Source: Cellulosimicrobium sp. Marseille-Q4280 (GTDB lineage Bacteria > Actinomycetota > Actinomycetes > Actinomycetales > Cellulomonadaceae). Taken from it: 64,000 nucleotides of DNA. This document shows positions 16,637-23,880 of this stretch, piece after piece. Where the stretch lies: contig NZ_CALPBY010000006.1 of NCBI RefSeq assembly GCF_943181405.1, positions 186,001 to 250,000 of the forward strand, given 5' to 3'. Every line of letters starts with the position of its first letter. The first letter of the stretch is position 1. A program made the translations under genes and the position numbers. Under the pieces are notes generated by a model. It was not told where the DNA came from. It saw nothing but the letters and a program-made list of their open reading frames with translations, and ran no database searches.

Positions 16637-17256
16637 GCACCAGCGACCCGGAGGAGATCCGCGCCGACATCGAGCGCACGCGGAGCGACCTCAGCCGCGA
16701 CGTCGACGCGCTCGGCGACAAGGTGAGCCCCGGCAACGTGGCACGGCGTCAGGTCGACCGCGTGAAGTCCGGCGTCGGCTCCGTGAAGGACCGCGTCATG
16801 GGCAGCGCCCACGACACCGCGGGCTCCGCGCGCGACACGACGCACGACCTCGCGGACCGCGGTCGCGAGGCGGCGTCGTCCGTCGCGGACTCCGCGCGCG
16901 GCGCCGCGTCGTCGGTCGCCGACACCGCCCGCTCGGCCCCCCGCGCGGTCCGGGAGCAGACGCAGGGCAACCCGCTCGCCGTGGGCCTCGTGGCCTTCGG
17001 CCTCGGTCTGGTCGCGGCCTCGCTCATCCCGGCGAGCCGCACGGAGCAGCGCGCCGCGACGACCGTCAAGGAGAAGGCGGCGCCGCTCGTCGACGACGTC
17101 AAGGCGACGGCCACCGAGATGGTCGACGACCTGAAGGAGCCCGCGAAGGAGAGCGCGCAGGCGGTCGCGGACTCCGCGAAGGACGCGGCCCGCTCGGTCG
17201 GCGAGCACGGGCGCGAGGCCGCCCAGGACGTCCGCTCGCAGGCCACGGAGGGCTGA
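16633..17256 (+). CDS. DUF3618 protein
   Basis: 207 residues from ATG 16633. The first 35 residues ('DPEEIRADIERTRSDLSRDVDALGDKV') are the defining DUF3618 motif. A long Ala/Asp/Arg-rich helical region with repeated 'VADSARGAASSVAD' follows, then one hydrophobic segment ('LAVGLVAFGLGLVAASLIPA', about 112-131) and a second amphipathic helical stretch. It is the last gene of the three-gene envelope operon, followed by a strong terminator. Molecular function is unknown; the LEA/apolipophorin-like repeats suggest membrane or protein stabilisation during stress. Confidence 0.85.
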   Translation: MSTSDPEEIRADIERTRSDLSRDVDALGDKVSPGNVARRQVDRVKSGVGSVKDRVMGSAHDTAGSARDTTHDLADRGREAASSVADSARGAASSVADTARSAPRAVREQTQGNPLAVGLVAFGLGLVAASLIPASRTEQRAATTVKEKAAPLVDDVKATATEMVDDLKEPAKESAQAVADSAKDAARSVGEHGREAAQDVRSQATEG

Positions 17257-17265
17257 GCACGTCGG

Positions 17266-17294
17266 AGGCCCGGGCGACCCCGTCGCCCGGGCCT
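17266..17294 (+). terminator. Strong hairpin terminator of the DUF3618 operon
   Basis: A 13-bp perfect stem (17266-17278 with 17282-17294, AGGCCCGGGCGAC against GTCGCCCGGGCCT) closes a 3-nt CCC loop 10 bp after the stop codon. Confidence 0.85.
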
Positions 17295-17453
17295 TCGCGC
17301 GCCCGTGCGTGTGCGACGTCGGCGGGTGCGCAGGTCCGCGCGGCCCCACGGTCCGAGCGTCCGCGCCTCCCGGCGAGCGAGCGCGGCGCGCCAGGCGCAG
17401 GATGACGGTGGTGTCGAGCAGGGGCGCCTCTCCCGCGACCCTGGAGCGCCCCG

Positions 17454-18617
17454 ATGACCTCGACCCCGGTACGCACCGGCGCCGCCGACGCGGCCACCAC
17501 CGCGACCGCCGCCTCCACCCGCTTGCCGCTCCCTGCCCCCCGCGGGCCCGTGAGCACCGCGCTGCTCGCCGCGCTCACGGCGGGCCCGCCGGACGGCTCG
17601 TCGGACGAGTCGGCCGACGTCCGGCTCGAGGCGGTCCGGGCGACCGTGGCCGACCGGCTGCACCGGGCGACGTCGGGCCGCGACGTGCTCGACGACGAGG
17701 ACCTCCAGCTCACGCTCACGGTCCTCTACGAGCTGCACTACCGGGGCGTCGACGGCGTGGACGACGCGTGGGAGTGGGAGCCGTCGCTGCTCGCCGTGCG
17801 CGCCACGATCGAGCGGCCGTTCGAGGCCGCGGTGCGCGAGCGCGCCGGGAGCCCGGCCTGCCCGGGGACGGACGCCGCGACGGTGGCACGGCGGCTCTTC
17901 GAGCTCGCCGCGGAGGACGACGGGCCGAGCCTGTCGCGCTACGTCGCCAAGCGGGCCGACGACGCGCAGGTGCGCGAGCTGCTCGCGCTGAAGTCGCTCT
18001 ACCAGCTCAAGGAGGCGGACCCGCACACGTGGGCGGTCCCACGGCTCGCCGGTGCGCCGAAGGCCGCGCTCGTCGAGATCCAGGCGGACGAGTACGGCGG
18101 CGGACGGCCGGGTCGCATGCATGCCGAGCTGTTCGCGCGCACGATGCGCGGGGTCGGGCTGGACGACACGTACGGCCGGTACGTCGACGCCGTGCCCACG
18201 CCGGTCCTCGTCGCGCTCAACACGATGTCGCTGTTCGGTCTGCACCGTCGCCTGCGGGGAGCGATCGTGGGCCACCTCGCGGCGTTCGAGATGACGTCGT
18301 CGGTCCCGAGCCGGCTGTACGGGAACGGGTTCCGACGGCTCGGCCACGACGAGGGCACCACGTGGTACTTCGACGAGCACGTCGAGGCGGACGCCGTCCA
18401 CGAGCAGATCGCCGCGCGTGACCTGGCCGGCCGGCTCGTCGAGCAGGAGCCGGCGCTGTGCGACGACGTCCTCCTCGGCGCCGCGGCCTGCCTCGCCGTC
18501 GAGGGCGACGTCGCCGCGTACGCCCTGGAGCGCTGGCAGGGGGGCCTGTCCGCGCTGCGCACGCCGCTCGCGGCTGAGCCTCGACAGCCCGGGGAGCCGG
18601 CGCGTGCCCAGGACTGA
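17454..18617 (+). CDS. Iron-containing redox enzyme (heme-oxygenase-like fold)
   Basis: 387 residues from ATG 17454. The C-terminal 230 residues match the heme-oxygenase-like di-iron oxidase/oxygenase group. Candidate ligands are visible in 'VEIQADEYGGGRPGRMH', 'SSVPSRLYGNGFRRLGHDE' and 'YFDEHVEADAVHEQIA' (E-x3-D and H-x2-E-x-D patterns). The N-terminal 100 residues are an added helical region with 'LYELHYRG'. Members oxidise organic substrates using O2 at a labile di-iron centre. It overlaps the following glycosyltransferase gene by 14 bp and is co-transcribed with a CDGSH Fe-S protein that could serve as electron donor. The substrate is unknown. Confidence 0.82.
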   Translation: MTSTPVRTGAADAATTATAASTRLPLPAPRGPVSTALLAALTAGPPDGSSDESADVRLEAVRATVADRLHRATSGRDVLDDEDLQLTLTVLYELHYRGVDGVDDAWEWEPSLLAVRATIERPFEAAVRERAGSPACPGTDAATVARRLFELAAEDDGPSLSRYVAKRADDAQVRELLALKSLYQLKEADPHTWAVPRLAGAPKAALVEIQADEYGGGRPGRMHAELFARTMRGVGLDDTYGRYVDAVPTPVLVALNTMSLFGLHRRLRGAIVGHLAAFEMTSSVPSRLYGNGFRRLGHDEGTTWYFDEHVEADAVHEQIAARDLAGRLVEQEPALCDDVLLGAAACLAVEGDVAAYALERWQGGLSALRTPLAAEPRQPGEPARAQD

Positions 18618-19614
18618 CGCCGTCTACGTCCTCCCGCTCCGACGCCCGGCGGTGGACGACGGCGAGCTCGCGGAGCTCGCGGCCTACCTGCGCCGGCTCG
18701 CGCGCGAGCTGCCCGTCGTCGTCGCCGACGGCTCACCGCCGGACGTCCGGGCGCGGCACGCCGCGTCGTGGGCGGGGGCCGCCCGGCTCGTGGCCGTCCC
18801 GCCGGTCCCGCCGGGGACCAACGGCAAGGTCGTCGGGGTCCTCGCCGGGCTGGCCTCGACGGCCCAGCCGCGCGTCGTCGTGGCGGACGACGACGTCCGG
18901 TGGGACGGTCCGTCGCTGGACCGCGCGCTCGGGCTGCTCGACGACGCCGACCTGGTCGTGCCGCAGAACGTGTTCGACCCGATGCCGTGGCACGCGCGCT
19001 GGGACACCGCCCGGTCGCTCGTCAACCGGGCCGTCGGCCACGACTACGCCGGCACGGCGGCGCTGCGGCGCGACGCCCTCGGGCCCGGGGGCTACGACGC
19101 CCGTGTGCTGTTCGAGAACCTCGAGCTCGAGCGCACGCTGGTCGCGCGGGGCGGACGCGTCGTGCACGCGGTCGACCTCGTGGTCCCCCGCCGACCGCCC
19201 GACGTGCGCCGCTTCGCCGAGCAACGGGTGCGCCAGGCCTACGACTCGCTGGCGCAGCCGGCGCGCCTCGCCGTCGAGCTCGCCGTGGCTCCGGTGCTGG
19301 GCGCCGGCGTGCTCTGCGGCGTCCGCGGACGCGGACTCACCCGGTCGGCGGGGTGGGCCGTCCTCCTCGTGCTGATGACGGGCGCCGTCGTGCTCGCGGA
19401 GGCCGGCCGCCGGCGTGCGGGCGGGACGGCCGCGTTCCCCGCCACCGCCGCCCTGTGGGCGCCGGCGTGGGTGGTCGAGCGCGCGCTGTGCGCGTGGCTC
19501 GCGCTCGGGTGGTGGACGCTCGGCGGCGTCCCCTACGCGGGGACGCGCCTGCGCCGCGCGGCGCACCCGATCCCCGCGCTGCGCGCCCGTGCCGCGGGAC
19601 GGGGCGCCTCGTGA
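18604..19614 (+). CDS. Membrane-anchored family 2 glycosyltransferase
   Basis: 336 residues from GTG 18604, inside the end of the preceding gene. The catalytic half has 'VVADGSPPDVRARHA', a DxD-type motif as 'VVVADDDVRWD', 'RRDALGPGGYD' and 'FENLELERTLVARGG', a GT-A fold arrangement. The C-terminal third has two or three hydrophobic segments (about 215-235, 240-262 and 285-305), placing the enzyme at the cytoplasmic membrane face. The donor and acceptor are unknown. Tight coupling to an iron-dependent oxidase and a CDGSH protein points to one pathway acting on a lipid-linked or membrane sugar; that is inference. Confidence 0.8.
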   Translation: MPRTDAVYVLPLRRPAVDDGELAELAAYLRRLARELPVVVADGSPPDVRARHAASWAGAARLVAVPPVPPGTNGKVVGVLAGLASTAQPRVVVADDDVRWDGPSLDRALGLLDDADLVVPQNVFDPMPWHARWDTARSLVNRAVGHDYAGTAALRRDALGPGGYDARVLFENLELERTLVARGGRVVHAVDLVVPRRPPDVRRFAEQRVRQAYDSLAQPARLAVELAVAPVLGAGVLCGVRGRGLTRSAGWAVLLVLMTGAVVLAEAGRRRAGGTAAFPATAALWAPAWVVERALCAWLALGWWTLGGVPYAGTRLRRAAHPIPALRARAAGRGAS

Positions 19615-19826
19615 CCCGCCCCGCGCACGACGACGTGACGGTCACCGCCTGCCCGGACGGACCGCTGCTCGTCCGTGGCCCCGCGCGCCTGGTGGACGCC
19701 GACGGCCGGGAGATCGAGCGGAACCGGGCGACCGTCGCGCTCTGCCGGTGCGGCGGCACGGCGATCCCCCCGTGGTGCGACGGCACCCACAAGGTGAACG
19801 GGTACCGCAGCGGCGAGCCCGCCTGA
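19611..19826 (+). CDS. CDGSH-type 2Fe-2S protein
   Basis: 71 residues from GTG 19611, overlapping the previous stop by 4 bp. The whole CDGSH cluster motif is present: Cys45, Cys47, Thr50, Pro54, Cys56, Asp57 and His60 ('CRCGGTAIPPWCDGTH'), giving the 3Cys-1His 2Fe-2S site. The N-terminus ('VTVTACPDGPLLVRGP') resembles stand-alone actinobacterial CDGSH proteins. It is probably a soluble electron carrier or cluster donor. Its position directly after an iron-dependent oxidase gene suggests it supplies electrons to that enzyme. Confidence 0.9.
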   Translation: MTRPAHDDVTVTACPDGPLLVRGPARLVDADGREIERNRATVALCRCGGTAIPPWCDGTHKVNGYRSGEPA

Positions 19827-19855
19827 GGAGCCTCGAAGCTCTCGGCCACCACCTC

Positions 19856-19882
19856 TTGGCACTCGGCCCCGTCGAGTGCTAA
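19856..19882 (+). promoter_or_regulatory. CIRCE operator (HrcA site) overlapping promoter
   Basis: TTGGCACTC, nine bases, then GAGTGCTAA: the CIRCE element with a single mismatch from TTAGCACTC-N9-GAGTGCTAA. The left arm also supplies a TTGGCA -35 and the right arm runs into a CTAATA/TAATAG -10 about 17 bp later, so HrcA binding would block the promoter. It is about 95 bp upstream of the Hsp20 start. Confidence 0.88.
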
Positions 19883-19975
19883 TAGTGGTGCTGTAGCCAG
19901 GTGACGCCGGAAGGCCCGGCGCACTGATCGCGGTCGAGGTCGCGGTGCGCGGCCTCGTCGAGGAGGTGATGCGCG

Positions 19976-20401
19976 ATGGCTACCTACTGGGACCCGTTCC
20001 AGGAGATGGACCGTCTGTTCGGTTCGCTGGCCCTGAGCTCGCGGAACGCCCCCACGATGCCGATGGACCTGTTCCGCGAGGGTGACCACTACGTCCTCGC
20101 CGTGGACCTGCCCGGCATCGACCCCGGCAGCATCGACGTCTCGTGCGAGGACCGGACGCTGACGATCCGCGCCGAGCGGACGGCGCGCTCTGCCGAGGGC
20201 CAGTGGCTGCTCCGCGAGCGCCCGACCGGCACCGTCGCACGCCAGGTCACCCTGGGCCGCGGGCTCGCGCTCGACCAGATCGGCGCGTCCTACGCCGACG
20301 GCGTCCTGACCCTCACCATCCCGGTGTCGGAGGAGGCGAAGCCGCGCCGCATCGAGGTGAGCCACTCCGCCACCCCGACGGCGATCGAGGCCGGCAGCTG
20401 A
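19976..20401 (+). CDS. Hsp20/alpha-crystallin small heat shock protein
   Basis: 141 residues from ATG 19976 with GAGGAGG upstream. The alpha-crystallin domain (about 28-125) has 'MDLFREGDHYVLAVDLPGID', 'TLTIRAERTA' and the closing 'YADGVLTLTIPV' with the conserved A-x-x-x-G-V-L. The short N-terminus 'YWDPFQEMDRLF' is typical of the actinobacterial Hsp18 class. It is an ATP-independent holdase that binds unfolding proteins as an oligomer. A CIRCE operator upstream indicates HrcA repression relieved by heat, whereas many actinobacterial hsp18 genes use RheA instead. Transcription ends at the inverted repeat at 20434-20497. Confidence 0.93.
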   Translation: MATYWDPFQEMDRLFGSLALSSRNAPTMPMDLFREGDHYVLAVDLPGIDPGSIDVSCEDRTLTIRAERTARSAEGQWLLRERPTGTVARQVTLGRGLALDQIGASYADGVLTLTIPVSEEAKPRRIEVSHSATPTAIEAGS

Positions 20402-20433
20402 CGCCCGCTGACGCCTCAGTCGGGTGCGGTCAC

Positions 20434-20497
20434 CTGCCGAACCCCGGGTCGTGCGGTCATCAGCCCTGTGAGAGCCGCTCGACCCGGGGTTCGGCAG
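20434..20497. terminator. Long inverted repeat between convergent genes
   Basis: CTGCCGAACCCCGGGTCG (20434-20451) is perfectly complementary to CGACCCGGGGTTCGGCAG (20480-20497), an 18-bp stem with a 28-nt loop. It lies between the Hsp20 stop and the aldehyde dehydrogenase stop, so it probably terminates both. The long loop is unusual for a simple terminator and the arms may be a dispersed genomic repeat. Confidence 0.65.
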
Positions 20498-20551
20498 CCG
20501 GCGCTCGGCTGGGCCGGGCGTCGCACCGGCGGGCGCGACGCGCGGCAGGAC

Positions 20552-21994
20552 TCAGGCGAGGCCCTCGAGGTGGATCGCCTTGCGGACGGTGAGCTCGTCG
20601 AGCAGGTCCGGCCCGTAGCCCGCGCCGCCGCCGCTGCCGCGGCGCGGGTCTGCGGACCCGCCCGGCGCGCCGCCGAACACGGCATTGACCTTGACCGTCC
20701 CGACGTCGAGCACGTCGGCCGCGCGCAGGGCGTGGGCGAGCGACGGCGTGAGCACCGTCGCCGCGAGCCCGTACGCGGACGCCGACGCGCGGCGCAGACC
20801 CTCCTCGAAGTCCGCGACCCGCACGACCGGGACGACGGGGCCGAACGTCTCCTCGGTGAGGAGCGCGACGTCGTCGGGGCAGCGGTCCAGGACGGTCGGG
20901 GCGTAGAACGAGCCCGGCCGGTCGAGCCGCTCGGCGCCGGTCACCACCTCGGCGCCCGCGGCGGTCGCACCGCGCACGTGCTCGTCGACGACGGCGAGCT
21001 GGTCCTCGTCGACGAGCGGCCCCATCGAGGTCGCCTCGTCGCCCGGGTCGCCGACCCGCAGGTCCTGGGCGATGCGCGCGAGCTCGGCGACGACGGCGTC
21101 GGCCACGTCCTCCACGACGTACGCGCGCTCGACCGCCGTGCACAGCTGCCCGCCGTTGGTGAACGCGCCCGTCGCGATCTGGCGGGCCGCGAGCGCCGGG
21201 TCGACCCCGGCGTCGACGACGATCGGGTCCTTGCCGCCGTTCTCGAGCAGCACCTTCGCACCCCGCGCGCCCGCGGTCGCGGCGATGCGGCGCCCCGCGG
21301 CGGTGGAGCCGACGTGCGCGACGAGCGCCACGTCGTCGTGCGCGACGATCGCCTCGCCCGTCGCACCGTCGCCGCTGACCACGCGGAGCACGTCGGGCGG
21401 CAGGGCGCCCGCGACGAGCTCCGCGAGCCGCACGCCCGGGGCGTCGCTGCGCTCCGACGGCTTGTGGACGACGACGTTCCCCGTGACCAGCGCCGCGGCG
21501 ATCAGCCCCGCGGCGGCCGGGTACGGGTCGTTCCACGGAGTGATCACCGCGACGACGCCGCGCGGCTCCCGGCGCACCACGTCGAGCGCCGTCGGGTCCC
21601 CGGCGAGCACGCGCCCGGACCGGCCGAGGCCCGAGACGGCGGCCTCCTCGAAGAGCTCCGCCGCGACCTCCGCGGACGCGCGCGCCTCGCCCTCGAGTCG
21701 ACCGGTCGTCGCGCGCAGGAGCGCCCCGAGCTCGTCGGCGGCCTCCCGCACCGCCGTCGCGGCGGCACGGAGCGCAGCCGCACGCTCGCCCGGCGGCGTC
21801 GCGCGCCACGCGGGCCATGCCGCGACGGCGGCGCGCACGGCGGCGTCGACCTCGTCCGGTCCGGCGCACTCCACCGGGGTCCCCGGACGGCCGGTCGCGG
21901 GGTCGGTGCGCTCGAGCCGGCGTCCACCCGGGGAGACGGCGGTCGGCGCAGCGTGCGGGTCGAGGGCGGGACGTGAGGTCGAGGTCGTCGTCAT
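20552..21994 (-). CDS. Aldehyde dehydrogenase family protein
   Basis: 480 residues from ATG 21994 with CTGGAGGAC upstream. NAD(P)+-dependent oxidation of an aldehyde to an acid is expected. The catalytic Cys is in 'FTNGGQLCTAVERAYV', the general base Glu in 'VLLENGGKDPIVVDAG', the Asn oxyanion residue in 'ITPWNDPYP', and the closing 'ETFGPVVPVVRV' is present. The C-terminus has a Gly/Ser-rich insert ('RRGSGGGAGYG'), close to the variable substrate region. The physiological aldehyde is not evident. It is divergent from the carbamoyltransferase gene, and the shared region contains a perfect 16-bp palindrome. Confidence 0.9.
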   Translation of the reverse strand: MTTTSTSRPALDPHAAPTAVSPGGRRLERTDPATGRPGTPVECAGPDEVDAAVRAAVAAWPAWRATPPGERAAALRAAATAVREAADELGALLRATTGRLEGEARASAEVAAELFEEAAVSGLGRSGRVLAGDPTALDVVRREPRGVVAVITPWNDPYPAAAGLIAAALVTGNVVVHKPSERSDAPGVRLAELVAGALPPDVLRVVSGDGATGEAIVAHDDVALVAHVGSTAAGRRIAATAGARGAKVLLENGGKDPIVVDAGVDPALAARQIATGAFTNGGQLCTAVERAYVVEDVADAVVAELARIAQDLRVGDPGDEATSMGPLVDEDQLAVVDEHVRGATAAGAEVVTGAERLDRPGSFYAPTVLDRCPDDVALLTEETFGPVVPVVRVADFEEGLRRASASAYGLAATVLTPSLAHALRAADVLDVGTVKVNAVFGGAPGGSADPRRGSGGGAGYGPDLLDELTVRKAIHLEGLA

Positions 21995-22052
21995 GCGGTC
22001 CTCCAGAGGGGATGACACGAGGAGAAGTACCTGTCCGTGCGGGGCCGAGGTG

Positions 22053-22068
22053 CGAGAAGCGCTTCTCG
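22053..22068. promoter_or_regulatory. Perfect 16-bp palindrome, LacI-type operator candidate
   Basis: CGAGAAGCGCTTCTCG lies between the divergent aldehyde dehydrogenase (59 bp upstream of its start) and the carbamoyltransferase (115 bp upstream). A perfect palindrome with a central CG is typical of LacI/GalR-family operators. A one-mismatch version occurs at 36626-36641. No regulator gene of that family is in the window. Confidence 0.45.
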
Positions 22069-22182
22069 GGGTCAGGGTGAGGACGGGTTGCAGCAGAGCC
22101 GACCCGTACGCGTCAGGCGAGCGCCCACGGATTCTCGAGGCGCACCACGAGCCTGGCCCCATCGAGGAAGGCTCGCCAGCCC

Positions 22183-23880
22183 ATGCGCGTCCTCGGCGTC
22201 AACGCCCTGTTCCACGACCCCTCCGCCGCGCTCGTCGTCGACGGCCGCGTGGTCGCGGCCGCGGAGGAGGAACGCTTCTCCCGGCGCAAGCACGGCAAGC
22301 GGCCCGTGCCGTTCGCGGCGTGGGAGCTGCCCGAGAAGGCGATGGCCTGGTGCCTCGAGGCCGGCGGGCTGCGGCCCCAGGACCTCGACGCCGTCGCCTA
22401 CTCGTTCGACCCGGCGCTCGCGAAGCCCGCCGAGGAGATGGGCCTGCCCGACCCGTGGGACTGGCTGCGCGTGCAGTACGCGGAGCGCGCCCCGCAGTTC
22501 ATCGCGACGGCGCTGCCCGGCCTGTCCCCCGCCGCGGTCCGGTTCGTGCCGCACGAGGTGGCGCACGCGGCGTCGGCCGCCCTCGCCTCGCCGTTCCCCG
22601 TGGCCAGCGTGCTGTCGCTCGACGGGCGCGGCGAGCGCTCGTCGCACCTCGCGGGCCGCTACGACCACGGCCGGCTCGAGGTGCTCGCGAGCCAGGAGCT
22701 GCCGCACTCCCTCGGCCTGGTCTACGAGTCGCTCACCGAGCACCTCGGGTTCCTGCGGTCGAGCGACGAGTACAAGGTCATGGCGCTCGCGTCGTACGGC
22801 GAGCCGCGGTTCCTCGACGACCTGCGCGAGATCCTCCACGCCACGGACGACGGCGGGTTCGTCGCCGAGGCCCCGGACTGGACGCGCTGGGCGCCGCGAC
22901 GTGTCGACGACGGCACGTGGGGCACCGAGCACGGCGGCCTCGCGGAGCACGCCGATCTCGCGGCGTCGGTGCAGGCGCGGCTCGAGGAGGTCCTGGTCGA
23001 CCTGGCGACGTGGCTGCACGGGCAGACCGGCGACCGCGTGCTCACGATGGGCGGCGGCACGGCGCTCAACTGCGTCGCGAACTCCCGGATCTGGCGCGAG
23101 ACGCCGTTCGAGGAGGTGTGGGTCCAGCCCGCCGCGGGCGACTCCGGCACCGCGCTCGGCGCGGCGATGCAGCTCGCGGCCGAGGCCGGCGACACGGTCG
23201 AGCCCATGGGCTCGGCCGCCCTGGGACGATCCTGGACCGACGACGAGCTCGCCGGCTGGCTGCGCACCGCGAAGGTGCCGTTCACGACCCCCGACGACCT
23301 GCCCGGCGAGGTCGCGCAGGTCCTCGCCGACAACGGGGTCGTGGCATGGTTCGACGGCCGCGCCGAGTTCGGCCCGCGCGCGCTCGGCCACCGCTCGCTC
23401 ATCGCCAACCCGGGCCCGGTCGAGAACCTCGAGCGGCTCAACGACGTCAAGGGCCGCGAGCAGTTCCGCCCCGTCGCGCCGATGGTGCTGCTCGAGGACG
23501 CGGCGGAGATCTTCAGCGGCGGCCCGATCCCCAGCCCGTACATGCTCTTCGTCCACGACGTCGCGCCGGAGTGGCGGGACCGGATCGCCACCGTCGTGCA
23601 CGTCGACGGGACCGCGCGCATCCAGACGGTCGACGAGTCCACGCCGCGCCTGCAGGCCATGATCCGGGCCTTCAAGGACCGCACGGGACTGCCCGTCGTC
23701 GTCAACACGAGCCTCAACACCGCGGGCCGCCCGATGGTCGACGACCCGCGCGACGCGCTCGAGCTCTTCGGGTCCGCGCCGGTCGACCTGCTCGTGCTCG
23801 GCCCGCACCTCGTGCGGCGCGCCGACGTGTTCGCCGGCGGGGACGGCGCCGGCGGCGACGACGGGGAGGAGCACGCATGA
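22183..23880 (+). CDS. Carbamoyltransferase, NodU/CmcH/TobZ family
   Basis: 565 residues from ATG 22183. The N-terminal YrdC-like/ASKHA part opens with 'VLGVNALFHDPSAALVVDG' and 'EEERFSRRKHGK', and 'SDEYKVMALASYGEP', 'MGGGTALNCVANS' and 'GDSGTALGAAM' follow. The C-terminal domain has 'EFGPRALGHRSLIANP' and 'REQFRPVAPMV'. All are signatures of enzymes that transfer a carbamoyl group from carbamoyl phosphate via carbamoyl-AMP to a hydroxyl, often on a sugar. As first gene of an eight-gene overlapping operon with heptose and glycosyltransferase genes, it probably O-carbamoylates the glycan or its sugar precursor. The stop overlaps the next start by 4 bp. Confidence 0.92.
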   Translation: MRVLGVNALFHDPSAALVVDGRVVAAAEEERFSRRKHGKRPVPFAAWELPEKAMAWCLEAGGLRPQDLDAVAYSFDPALAKPAEEMGLPDPWDWLRVQYAERAPQFIATALPGLSPAAVRFVPHEVAHAASAALASPFPVASVLSLDGRGERSSHLAGRYDHGRLEVLASQELPHSLGLVYESLTEHLGFLRSSDEYKVMALASYGEPRFLDDLREILHATDDGGFVAEAPDWTRWAPRRVDDGTWGTEHGGLAEHADLAASVQARLEEVLVDLATWLHGQTGDRVLTMGGGTALNCVANSRIWRETPFEEVWVQPAAGDSGTALGAAMQLAAEAGDTVEPMGSAALGRSWTDDELAGWLRTAKVPFTTPDDLPGEVAQVLADNGVVAWFDGRAEFGPRALGHRSLIANPGPVENLERLNDVKGREQFRPVAPMVLLEDAAEIFSGGPIPSPYMLFVHDVAPEWRDRIATVVHVDGTARIQTVDESTPRLQAMIRAFKDRTGLPVVVNTSLNTAGRPMVDDPRDALELFGSAPVDLLVLGPHLVRRADVFAGGDGAGGDDGEEHA

